This document shows, piece after piece, positions 9,834 through 21,282 of a stretch of 64,000 nt of DNA (within the stretch, counting starts at the first letter, position 1; each line of letters opens with the position of its first letter). The DNA is from Azolla caroliniana (taxonomy: Eukaryota; Polypodiophyta): assembly GCA_043228905.1 (NCBI GenBank), contig JBHGNT010000009.1, forward strand, positions 12,772,001 through 12,836,000, in the 5' to 3' direction. The notes below the pieces were generated by a model. That model saw only the letters and a program-made list of their open reading frames with translations. It was not told the origin of the DNA and ran no database searches. A program made the position numbers and the translations under genes.

Positions 9834-11576
9834 AAGATACTGCTCCAACGTTTGATTTGTTCATTTTGCTTGGCCGTCGGTTTGTGGGTGGTAGCCGGAG
9901 GAGAGGTTACAAGTGACCTTGATCATTTAAAAAAGGTGCTTCTAGAATTTCGATACGAACTGGGGTCCATGGTCGCTGATGATACTATTGAGAAGGCCAT
10001 GATCCCGACATACTTCACGCATGACAATTTTAGCGGTTTCTTCACTGGAGATTTCCTTAGTACATGGCAAGAAATGAGCCATCCTTGTATATTGATCTAC
10101 TACTGTAAGAATTGCATTGAACCCCTTAGAGACTGGAAGATCTGTGATGAAGTCTAGGGCAATGGATTGCCACGGCTTGCTTGGAATTGGTAATGGTTTT
10201 AATAAACCATATGGATGATGCCTTGGCATTTTCGCTTTGCAACATGTATCACAAGTCCGAACAAAATCTTCGACAAATTGTCGCATACAAGGTCACCAGA
10301 ATGATCGTTGTACTAAATCTAATGTTTTAGTACTACCAAAATGCCCAGCTGTAAATGTGTCATGAAAGTTTTGGACTACTCAAAGGTGACAAGAACCATT
10401 AGGAACATACAAGAGTTCTTTAAAGAATAGTAATCCATCATGGTATTTGAATTGCCGATAGTCTGTACCTGGTGGTTGCGACTGTGAACAAGATGCTCGA
10501 GAGGGATCGATTTGTGCTAGAATGTCTTGGGCGAAAGCATCTATCTTCAAGTACTCACATATGGTATTGATAACGTGGGAATCCATGGGCATGCCAAAGA
10601 CTTGTGTTGCTTGCAGTTGTGCTGGTCCTAAGATTACTTGCTTTTGGTTATCGAAAGCTGGCTCGCCAGGACACGGTGCTAGGTACGAACGCCGTGATAA
10701 TGCATTTGCCTTCCCTTGGTGCTTCCCTGGACGATATGTAAGTTTGAAGTCGAAACGCGTGAGGAATTGGGCCCACCAAGCTTGACGTGGATTTAACACA
10801 CGAGCGTCCTGAAAGTAGGCAAGGTTTTTGTGGTCACTGAATATGGTGACTTGATGAGAGGATCCCTCTAGAAAATGTCTCCATTGCGTAAAAGAGGCCA
10901 CTATTGCCAATAACTCCTTATCATGAATTTCGTAGTTGATTTCGGCGGCGTCAAACTTGCGTGAGTGAAAAGCCACAGGATGTAGCTTTTCATCATTACC
11001 TTGTTGTGACAGAATGCTCCCTAATGCAAAATTTGATGTGTCTGCTTCAATGATGAATGGTTTTTCTGGATCAACATGAGCTAGAATTGGAGCCGATGTA
11101 AATGCCTTCTTAAGATTCTCAAAAGCCATGTCCGCTTCTTCAGACCAAACAAACAATTATCCCTTCTTAGTAAGTTGTGTAAGAGGCAAAACAAGCTTTG
11201 AGTAATCCTTTATAAACTTGCATTAGAAAATGGCAAAGCCTAAAAAGCATTGCACATCTCGCTATGAACGCGGAGTTTGCCACTCTTCCACTGTCTTGAC
11301 TTTAGCGGGATCCATGGAGATGCCTTCCGCGGAGATGACATAGCCCAGAAATTCCACCTGGTTGCACTCGAAACTACATTTTTCCAGCTTTGCATAAAGA
11401 CCATGTTCTCGAAGTCCTTTTAGTACTAACAATACATGAGAATCATGCTCTTCTTGGGTCTTCGAATAAACCAGTAGATCATTGAAATAGATGATCAAAC
11501 AAACATCCAATAGATCTCGAAATATATCATTTGCCATGTGCTAGAAGACTGTTGGCACATTAGTGAGGCCGAACGG
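9834..11576 (-). pseudogene. G3 gypsy pol: reverse transcriptase C-half, RNase H, integrase (broken)
   Basis: Minus-strand remains of an old chromovirus-like gypsy element. 11576-11262 encodes the reverse transcriptase palm and thumb; its catalytic box reads YFNDLLVYS where YxDD is expected. 11156-10380 encodes RNase H (FIIEADTSNFALGSIL) and the connection region. 10286-9834 encodes integrase: CDTCCKAK of the HHCC finger, LDFITD, ISDHGPQF, and YHPQTDGQAK where the catalytic Glu is now Lys. Stops and frameshifts are scattered. At 11576 it meets G2A; the other part continues at 24151. The left end is cut by the G1 LTR at 9833. Confidence 0.85.
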
Positions 11577-12259
11577 TGTCGCGTTGTTATGCGCGTGCGC
11601 GTAGAAGGGCGGGACCACATGGGTCTTGGACCGAGGAGCGAGAGAGAGAGAGAGAGAGAGAGATTCACAGACACGCAGAAGCGAGAAGGAGAGATATAGA
11701 ATGGAACACTTGATTACAATAACAGGAGATTACAATACCAAGAGATTACAAACTCAGACGGTTACAACCGACAAGGCGGCGATGGACCGGACACGGGAAC
11801 CCTACTCACGCACACAGATGGAACACACTGGACCTAGAGGAACATAGAAGGAAAAGCCTCTGCCGGTAGTGCACGGGCTACCCACGAAGCAGAGGCGTCA
11901 AACTCCCCCCCCCCTCGGACCCACAGAGAATGACGGTCGGAGGAGGAGAGAAAGTTCGGCTCTCGGTCCTGCAACACTTCGTCCTCCTTAACTCGCGATA
12001 TTTTCTCTTCCTTCTCTCCTCGCCTTAAATAGTTCCCAAAAAGGGGTGCCCCTTTCCCTAGTCAAATCGCTTTATTCCCTGTCCCTTCTGACAGAGATAC
12101 GCACAATCCCTCCTAATAAATGTGCACTACTTAGTATTTACATAAGTTGATCCATTTATGGATCAATATCAAAATATCAATTCATGCGTCCATCCGTGTA
12201 AGAGCCGGTTCATGTGCCTTTTTGCCTGAATCCGCCTATGGCCGGTTTTCTTCATGACA
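11577..12259 (-). repeat. G2A 3' LTR
   Basis: Homologous to 23463-24150. Contains (GA)n at about 11638-11661, a C10 run (11905-11914) and a TATTTAA box near 12028 on the minus strand. Confidence 0.92.
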
Positions 12260-12328
12260 TCCGCCCCCACCAAACCACGCATCCACCGGCATGCGCCAGA
12301 GACGGGATGATACCGAAGAAAACCGGCT

Positions 12329-14170
12329 TTAGTCGTCGCTCTCTGATTCTTTGCTGGGCCCGAACTGATCATCGTCGTCGCTCTCGTCCACGCCCTCTAG
12401 GTCCGGCTCGTCCTCGAACTGCTCCTTGAACGCTTTGATCCGCTTCCCGGCCATCGATACTGCTAGCCGTGTCCCGTCAAGTTCCGCGAGGTGGTACGTG
12501 CCGTTGTCGTTCGCGCTCGTCACCGTGTAGGGCCCGAACCATCTCCTCGCGAACTTTCGCACCGCCTTGTGCTGATTGTCGAGGCTGCTGTCGTGCACCA
12601 AGACCCAGTCGCCTTCCTCGATCTTCTTTGGTCGCAACCGGTGTGTCTAGTTGAACCGGGTCTTGTTCCATTCGCTTGCCGGCCGCAACTTTTCCTTTGC
12701 CCGTTTCATGTCCTCCGGCCTCGGCTCGAGTTGCCGAATCCGTGCAGCCAGCAACTCCTCCTGGCTCATCTCGTCCTTCCAATCTACCGCCGCCCACGAA
12801 GAAACCGTCCGTTCCACCGGCATGATCGGGTTCTGTCCATACATCAGCTCTGCCAGCATAAACCCTGTTACCGAACTGTGCGTAGTTCGGTCCGCCCATA
12901 GTGCGTAAGGAAGGAGTCGCGACCAATTCCCGACCTGCCCTCCGCATGCACGCACCAACGCCTTTACGATCGGCCCATGCCCACGTTCTACCTTCCCGTT
13001 CGCCTCCGGATTGTATGCCGTAGTGAGAGAGAGTTTGACCCCTAGTCGGTCGAACAACTCCTCAGCTTCCCATGCATCTAGCTCTCCCCGGTCCACCACG
13101 ATCCTCCCGACGCACCCGTACCGACACACTACCTCTTCGATCAGGAACCGGCATACCGCCGCGGTTGTCTTGTTCTACAGTGCACGGCCTTCCACCTGGT
13201 TCGTTAAGTCTTCTCGCGCAAGCACCAGGTATCGCATCTGTCCTACTCCCATCGGCATCATCACCAAGTCCACCATCCACTTGAAATGGACCGCAGGTGG
13301 GTAAGTCGGGTGTAGCTTGTCCCAATGTCGGACTACGGAGTGTATCTAACAGCTTTCACAAGTCGTTACGAACCGATGCACGTCCCGATATAGCCCCGAC
13401 CACCAGTACTTCTCCTTCAGTTTCTCGAACGTGGCCCACGTTCTACGGTGTCCGGCCTAGGGACTCTCGTGAAATGCCGCCAGTAGTTTCCCCTGTTCTT
13501 CTTTCTTTGCCACTACTCGGAGTGGGATGCGGTTTCTCTTCTTTGGGTGCCTCCATATGCACCTGTCCCGCAGGAAGAACCGATACGCCTTCTTCTGTAC
13601 CTGGATCGCCTCCTCTCTCGTCCATGCTGCGTCTGGTGTCATCGTCCGTAGGAACCTCCCGATTTAGAGCCACTCCCCGTCGTACCTGCTTTTGTCAAAT
13701 TCGTTAAGCGCCGGAGTGTCCCTTTTCCTTGTCGTTACGTTAGCCGACCCGAAGAAATCCTCGCCGATTTCTTCGTCATCCGAAACCATGCCATCTTCGT
13801 CGTTGAACCTTGCTCTCGAAAGCATGTCGGCCATGGCGTTGTCCTTTCCGGAGATGTGCCGTATCTCCGGGTTCAGGGACTTAATGTACGCTATCCACCA
13901 AAGCATTGCTAGGTCCGGCGTCGCGCATCCGGAAACCATGCTGAGTATCGGCAGACAGTCCGTCTCGACAATCACCTCCGTCCCGATCAGATAGTCCTTG
14001 TCATCCTTGACTGCCGAAACGATACCCCAAAGCTCGCGGTTAACATGGGCGTATCCTCGCTGCCACTCGCTCAATACCTTCGCCCCGAACCGGATCGGGA
14101 ACCGTACGCCATCCTTGTCCTCTTGACTGATTACCCACCCGATCCCGGTCGGGCTCGTGTCCACCGTCAC
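12329..14170 (-). pseudogene. G2A RNase H and integrase
   Basis: 14170-13664 is RNase H, from VDTSPTGIGWVISQED through ISGKDNAMADMLSRARF. The integrase follows: a zinc-finger region (about 13640-13320), the DDE core (DRGELDAWEAEE, then NPEANGKVERGHG near 12990-13010) and a C-terminal GPY/F module (RRWFGPYTVTSAND near 12540) with an acidic tail ending at 12329. TAG at 12647 and several frameshifts break it; much of 13130-13640 is readable only in alternating frames when compared with G2B. The start of RNase H lies against the C2 insertion. Confidence 0.85.
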
Positions 14171-14185
14171 GCAAATGGGGACATC

Positions 14186-14652
14186 TGTTAAGAAAACGTG
14201 AAGAAGGCACTCGGGCTCTTCTTATGTGCGCGGCGGATCGTAGTGTGCTGGATCGTTAGCGTGCTCTAAACAGACAGAGAAAGGAAAGGGGACTTACCTC
14301 TGTAGTAGCAAAATGGTTTTCTTCTATTACATGTAGAGCTCAACTTGCTCTCGTCAGTCTTCTGGTCTCACACTCTCTCTCAGAATTCTCTACTCACTAT
14401 TCTCTGTTTTTTCTTACTGCTTACTTCCTATTCACTCTCACTTACTTTTACCTAAGTCATAAGTTATTACACATGCAGCTAATTTGCTGCCAGTAGCTAA
14501 TTAGCTGTCAGTCGCTAAATAGCTGTTCACTAGCTAATTAGCTGTCACTAGCTAAATAACTGTTTTACCTTTTTGTTCACTAGTAGCTAAATAGCTACTA
14601 TAGCTTATTTCCCAATAAGCATCGCATACCATGTTGAGCTTGCTTCTCAACA
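14186..14652 (-). repeat. C2 3' LTR
   Basis: TGTTAAG to TCAACA. Holds an array of near-palindromic AGCTAATTAGCTG / AGCTAAATAGCTG motifs (about 14476-14609), one 37-base unit shorter than in the 5' LTR. Confidence 0.96.
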
Positions 14653-14667
14653 GTCCCCCTCAAGCTC
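14653..14667 (-). other. C2 polypurine tract
   Basis: On the minus strand GAGCTTGAGGGGGAC, directly before the 3' LTR; the usual copia plus-strand primer. Confidence 0.9.
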
Positions 14668-14670
14668 AAC

Positions 14671-17600
14671 TTATCCTTTCTTGGGGTTATCTACAACTTC
14701 TTTTTCATGATGCTTTTCAGCCATCATATCAATGTCTACAACTCCCATCATGTTCCGAAACTGTGTATGCTTTTCCACACTCAATCCCTTTGTGAGAATA
14801 TCAGCAACCTGCTGATTTGTATTCACATACACCAGATCAACTTCTCCTTCAATCACTTTTTCTCTAACAAAGTGATAATGCACTTCAATGTGCTTTGTTC
14901 TTGCATGGAACACAGGGTTCTTTGCAAGTTGAATGCTGCTCATGTTGTCACACCAGATTGTGATAGTACCTTCTATATACTCTCCCAAATCAGCAAGCAA
15001 TCTTCTAATCCATACCTCTTCACAAGTGGCTATTGCAGCCCCTCTATACTCAGCTTCTGTACTGGACAATGCAACAGTAGCCTGTTTCTTGCTACTCCAT
15101 GAAATTCCTGCACTTCCCAAGGTAAACATGTATCCACTTGTGGATCTCCTGTCTGTTTGGCTTCCAGCCCAATCAGCATCTGTATATCCTTCCAGATTTA
15201 TGTCTAGATCAGCCCTGTAAAATAGTCCAAAGTTCTGAGTTGCTTTTACATACCTCAGAATCCTTCTGATGCAGTCCAAATGTGGCTTTGTTGGCTGTTG
15301 CATAAACTGGCTAACTAATCCAACAGCATAGCTCAAATCAGGTCTTGTTATAGTCAAATAAATAAGGCTGCCCACCATAGACCTGTACATGTTTACATCT
15401 TCTATCTTGGCTCCCAAATCAGCCCTCAACTTGCAGTTTTTATCAAGTGGTACAGCAATAGGTTTGCATCCAAGCATACCATACTTTTTCAACATAGTTG
15501 TTGCATACTGTTTTTGCAACATACATATACCACTTTCAGATCTGATGATTTCAATACCAAGAAAATATCTCAGATCTCCCAAATCTTTCATATGAAACTG
15601 CATTTCCATATTTTTTTTCAACTTTCTTATTTCATCCACGGAATCTCCTCCAATAATCAAATCATCTACATAAATCAGAATAATAACAATGCAATCATTT
15701 TCACTTTTTACATACAAAGAAGGATCAGCTTTTGACATTTTGAAACCAAGATTTTTCAGAGAATCTGAAAGTTCTCTGTGCCATGCTCTTGGTGCCTGTT
15801 TCAGTCCATAGAGAGCTTTTTTCAGCTTACATACATAATCAGGATGTTTCTTATCTTCAAAACCTGGTGGTTGACTCATATACACTTCTTCTTCCAAGTT
15901 ACCATGTAAAAAAGCATTTTTTACATCCATGTGATGCAAAATCCATTTTCTGGCTGCTCCTACAGCAAGTAGTGTTCTCAAGGTTGCCATCTTTGCAACC
16001 GGTGCAAAAGTCTCATCATAATCAATCCCTTGCATCTGAGCATATCCTTTTGCAACCAATCTTGCTTTATGTCTACTTACATTCCCATTGGAGTCATGCT
16101 TTGTCTTGTAGACCCATTTGCAGCCTACCACATTTTTCTCTTTTGGTAACTTCACTAAATCCCACGTTTTGTTCTCAGCCAATGCATCAATCTCTTCTTG
16201 CATTGCATCCATCCATTTCTTCTCAGATTTTGCTTCTTCAAAGCTGTTTGGGTCAGGGATCTGTACCACCTTAGACATATATGCATAGTGCATAGCCATA
16301 TATGTATCATACCCAAATCTTTCCACAGTCTTTTTCTCTCTATCTGATCTTCTCAGTTTCTGATTTGCATTCTTTATTGCCTTTTCCATACCAGGGATTT
16401 TCATTTCCTGTATTCCAAGGAAATCATCCAAAGACATATCTGAATCTTCATCTTCCATGTTTTTTGATAGGTCATCCGGGATTTCATACTCTGGCATTTT
16501 CTGTTTTCCTTTTTTGTCATCAGATTTTTTCTGTCCAGTTTTTCCACTCCATGAATTTGAATCAGATTTACCATCTGAGCTTTTTGATGGTCCAGAACAT
16601 TCTGTTGATGTTGGACTTTGCTGTCCAGCCTTGTCTCCATCTCTGTGACAGTCTTCTACATTTTCTGATCTGTCTTTGTCTTCATTTTGACAGTCTTCAT
16701 CAGTCTCTAGATTCTGTTTTGGGCTGTACCAACTAACCAACTCATCAAATATCACATCTCGACTTGTCACAATCTTTTTAGTCACCGGGTTATAACATCT
16801 GTACCCTTTTTGTTCTTCTGAATATCCAACAAAGATACATTTTTCTGCTTTTGGATCCAACTTACTTCTTACTTCTGCAGGCACATGTACATATGCAAGG
16901 CATCCAAACACTTTCAAGTGTTGTAAGCTAGGCTTCCTGCCATAAAAACACTCTTCAGGAGTTGCCTCATGTACTCCTGATGTAATACATCTATTTAAAA
17001 TGTAATTTGCTGTATTTACAGCTTCTGCCCAATAGTATAATGGCATGTTCTTCTCAGTCATCATTGCCCTTGCTATGTTCACCAAAGTTCTGTTTTTCCT
17101 CTCAGCAACTCCATTTTGCTGTGGAGTATATCGGCATGTGAACTGTCTTCTTATTCCCTGATTACACAAAAAATCAGAAAATTCATTGGAGAAATACTCT
17201 CCTCCTCCATCAGATCTCAAACATTTTATCCTAGTACCAGCCTGCTTTTCTACCATGCATTTAAACTTACGAAAACAGTCAAATACTTCACTTTTCTCCT
17301 TCATGAAGTACACCCATGTCTTTCGTGAACAATCATCAATAAATGTAACATAAAATCTGCATCCACCAATAGATGCATTCTTTGTTGGTCCCCATACATC
17401 TATATGTACCAAATCCAACAGATTTTTGCTTACATGTCTCTCATGAGGGAATGGCAACCTGTTTTGCTTACCATATTGACATGCTTCACATACTTTTCCC
17501 ATTTCACACTTTTTCAAGTTTGGCAGTCCAGCCACTGCATCTTTTCTCAACATATTCTTTAATGTTTGCATACTTATATGGCCAATCCTTTTATGCCACA

Positions 17601-19017
17601 TTTCCACATCTGAGATTACACTTGTTCCATTTGCAAACATGGCTGAAATCTGTTTGGGCATTTCTACATCCAAGATAAACATTCTTCCTTGTCTCTTCCC
17701 TTTTGCAATGAGCTTCCCATTCTTTTCTATATAGCATCCACTTGGCTTAAACTTTACTTGCATACCTTGCTCTACTATCTGTCCAACAGAAATTAGATTC
17801 TTAGCAAGATTTGGAACATGCATCACATCCAACATATACTTGGTTTTTCCTCTTTCTTCCCACAATGGGATATCTCCAACATGTTTTATTTGGTGAGTTG
17901 TGTCATCACCTGTTTGTACATAACCAAGAACCTCTGGTTCTCTTAAACTCTCAAACCAATTTGCATGTCCAGTCATATGGTTAGATGCCCCCGAGTCTAC
18001 ATACCACGTAAACTCTTCATTACATTTCTGTGAGCTTTCAGCCACTGCTGCTATCTCATGTTGCACTACAAAAACACCTTCCTTTTCACAATCTTCACTA
18101 GTAGAGGCATAGTTACTCTGTTGTCCTTTTCCTCTTTTCTCATCATTTTGTTTCTTGTAACATTCAGCCTGTGTATGGCCTGGTTTACCACAATACCAGC
18201 AGCCATCATCATTTACATAAGTTTGCTTACCTCTACCTCGGTTGCTCCCCCTGCCTCTGTTGTTGTTTCCTCCTCTATGAGCTTGTTGTCCTCTTCCTTG
18301 AAAGCCATTATTATTGGTTCTTCCTGAGCCAAATCTTCCATGGCCTCTTCCTCGGCCTCTTCCGGCATTATTATAGAGGGCTTGCCCCTCGTTCTCTGAG
18401 TTTCCTTTATTTGCATCATCCATCTGATTCCTTTCCTCTACCACAAGCATTGAGACCAGATCTGAAAAACTTGGGATACTATCCCTTGTGAGCATAGAAG
18501 TTTTAAAACTCTTGTATTGAGGTCCTAAGCCTCTTAAGCATATTTCCACTTTGTCATCATCTTCTATCTTCACATTGATAGAAGCAAGTGATTCACATAT
18601 ACTCTTGATTTTTAGGGCATATTCATTTATTGACATCTTACCTTTCCCCAATGTATTTAGCTCAGTCTTTAACTGGAGCTTTCTAGCCTTTGTGTTCACA
18701 GCAAACAGTTTTACCAAGTTGTCCCAAGCTTCTTTTGGGAGCATAGCATCTTGTATATGCCCAAGCATTGAATCTGAGATGCTGAGTGATAGCCAATGCA
18801 TTACTTTCCTTGCCCCTTGATTCCAATCTTTAAATGCCTTAATATGTGCAGCTGTTGCATTCTCTTCTGGGATCTCTGGAGCCTCTTATAGGTCTCCTTC
18901 AATGTAATCCCAGTATCCTTTCCCCATCAGAAAGTTTGTCATTCTGAATTTCCACGCCGGGAAATTGTTTTTATCTAGTTTCTCTGTGACCATTTGGCCT
19001 ACATTCTCTGCAGCCAT
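14671..19017 (-). pseudogene. C2 gag-pol polyprotein, one premature stop
   Basis: The ATG at 19017 (MAAENVGQMV) opens a 1448-codon frame, interrupted once by TAA at 18888-18886 (codon 44). From the Met at 18801 to 14671 there are 1376 uninterrupted residues. Numbering from that Met: gag to about 130; Gly/Arg-rich region; zinc knuckle CWYCGKPGHTQAEC 201-214; protease WYVDSGASNHM near 266; integrase HHCC near 402-443 and D468, D531, E567 (D-35-E spacing kept); reverse transcriptase with intact YVDDL near 1045; RNase H YTDADWAGS near 1206. All catalytic residues I can check are present. The single stop could be read through, or a shorter product started downstream. This is the best-preserved LTR element of the window. 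Confidence 0.95.
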
Positions 19018-19148
19018 TTTTTTCCTTCCAAAAACCAGGGTTTTGCTTTAGTTACTTCAACAAGTAACTTTCTGATTTCTGATCAGCAACCAGAGAAATA
19101 ACTTTCTCAGATTAAGGCACTGCTATACTCTTCCTTACGAGCTACTCT

Positions 19149-19160
19149 GCTCTGATACCA
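19149..19160 (-). other. C2 primer binding site (initiator tRNA-Met)
   Basis: Reverse complement reads TGGTATCAGAGC, immediately after the 5' LTR end (TTAACA). Confidence 0.94.
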
Positions 19161-19664
19161 TGTTAAGAAAACGTGAAGAAGGCACTCGGGCTCTTCTTAT
19201 GTGCGCGGCGGATCGTAGTGTGCTGGATCGTTAGCGTGCTCTAAACAGACAGAGAAAGGAAAGGGGACTTACCTCTGTAGTAGCAAAATGGTTTTCTTCT
19301 ATTACATGTAGAGCTCAACTTGCTCTCGTCAGTCTTCTGGTCTCACACTCTCTCTCAGAGTTCTCTACTCACTATTCTCTGTTTTTTCTTACTACTTACT
19401 TCCTATTCACTCTCACTTACTTTTACCTAAGTCATAAGTTATTACACATGCAGCTAATTTGCTGCCAGTAGCTAATTAGCTGTCAATCGCTAAATAGCTG
19501 TTCACTAGCTAATTAGCTGTCACTAGCTAAATAGCTGTTCACTAGCTAATTAGCTGTCACTAGCTAAATAGCTGTTTTACCTTTTTGTTCACTAGTAGCT
19601 AAATAGCTACTATAGCTTATTTCCCAATAAGCATCGCATACCATGTTGAGCTTGCTTCTCAACA
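19161..19664 (-). repeat. C2 5' LTR
   Basis: Same as 14186-14652, with one additional 37-base AGCTAAT-type unit in the array at about 19451-19613. Confidence 0.96.
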
Positions 19665-21282
19665 ACATCCTTGCCGTAAACCGCTTTTCGGAGAGCCGGT
19701 GCTACCGTAAGCGCCTCCTTTAGTCTCCGTACTGACTCCGTGTGCTCCGTCCTCCACTCAAAGCTACGCCCCTTTTTCAATTGCCCGTACAGAGGCTCCG
19801 CAACATGCGCGTAGTGCGGAATCCAGATGTGGTAGAACGCGCATGCTCCCAAGAATCTGCGGACCTTCGTGACCGACCCGCAATCGTCGCTTATCGCCGA
19901 GATGGCCTCCACCTTTGCCGGAGACGGTTTCCTATTGTAGGGCCCGCACAGGTGTCTGACCACCAAGATCTCCGACTGCCTGAACGCCGATTTTTCTCCG
20001 GAGAAGGTGAGTCGTGCGTTTTCGAGCTTCTGCAGCACCTTCTCGCAGTCGTTGATGTGGTTCACAACGAACCTCCGGCATCCGTCTGGCCCGACAGTCT
20101 CGTCCGCGTCATCCACAGGACACCCCTTTATCGGGATATCATCCAAGAATGGCATGGTGATGTCCAGGATGCAGTCCCTCAGCATCTTGTTCATTGCGTT
20201 CACCATATGCGCCATCGAATTCGTCCCGCCTTGTGGTAGGGTACACATCCGTACTAGGCCGAGAGGGGTTCTCATCGTTGTGATATCCCTGCTCTCAATT
20301 GCTAGTTGGAATTGGTCGTACCCCGAGTATAAGTCACCGACCGAATAGATCAACCTTCCAGCGAAGGCCTCCGCGAACTCATCTATGGTCGGTCCGATTC
20401 CTCCGTTACGGATGGTCATCCTGTTGACCGGTTGCAGGTCCTAAATGAAGCGAAGCGTGCCATTCTTCTTTGGCACCATAAACCACCAGTTCGAATACGG
20501 GGCACTCGACGGTTCGAGGATGCCCATCTCCACCCTCTACTTTAGAAGCTCCATCAACTTCGGGATGGGAGCTCTCGACACCAGAATTGGTTTGAGATTC
20601 CACGGTACATGCGGTATCGTGAAGATCACCATCGGTTCGACGATCATCAGGTCCACGCACCCGATCTCCTCCGGCGAGAACACGAAGGCTTTCCTATGCC
20701 TTCCGAGCATTCTTCGAAACCTTTCCTCCTCCATTGGCAGTAGGAAGCCACCCCCACCGACCTTGAGCTCCCGTAGCGTTATGTCGGTGAACTGGTGCTC
20801 TATGCCAGCTGGATTCCGTAAACTTGGGTCCGATGGGACCCCTTTTATCCGCTCCTCGCTGCCCTCCGGAAATGGTGCCGCGATTAGCCTCACCTTCCGG
20901 TTCACAGTCTTGTACTTTGTATCCACGCGGGCCATCTGATCCGACCCGATCCTTTCACCGAAGTCCGCGATGACTTCGTACATTCCCATCGAACGAACCG
21001 GAACGGTCTGGTCTTCTCTAAGGTCTTCACCAATCACCTTTCGCAACTCGCCCAAGGTGTCGTCAAAAGAGACCGCCTCCACGACGCCGCTGATCTCTTC
21101 GTCGGGGAAGAGGACTCCGCATCCCCTGAGCCGCTCCTCCGCTCGCTTCCTTTCTCGGCCGTTGACGCTGGCTATAGTACAACCTCCGTTTTCGGAAAAC
21201 CAAAACTTCCTACCTACTATACATGTGTGGGGTTCTTCCGGTTCGTCTGGACTACCGCGGCCCCACGCCTTGATAGCCCTCT
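19665..21282 (-). pseudogene. G2A reverse transcriptase region
   Basis: In the -1 frame relative to gag-protease (see the TTTTTAG site at 21283-21290). The region begins with a conserved leader (KAWGRGSP, GRERKRAEERLRGCGVL), then reverse transcriptase: TMPFLDDIPIKG is the FLDD catalytic box, preceded by CTLPQGGTNSMAHM. TAG stops at 20537-20539 and 20441-20443 stand where copy G2B has CAG. It ends at the C2 insertion; RNase H continues at 14170. Confidence 0.86.

Larger units (their letters stand above)
14186..19664 (-). mobile_element. C2: young, nearly intact Ty1/copia retrotransposon
   Basis: LTRs 14186-14652 (467 bp) and 19161-19664 (504 bp) differ by four substitutions and one 37-base tandem unit. 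The flanks acatc/acatc are a perfect 5-base target duplication. Primer site (initiator Met) at 19149-19160, polypurine tract at 14653-14667. The internal polyprotein is open except for one stop in gag. It is inserted in G2A and is the most recent event in that stack. Confidence 0.97.

Noticed and set aside
16302-16736. Long plus-strand frames opposite C2 pol
   Set aside because: Antisense shadows of an intact minus-strand polyprotein; Phe/Leu/Ser-rich composition mirrors Lys/Glu codons.
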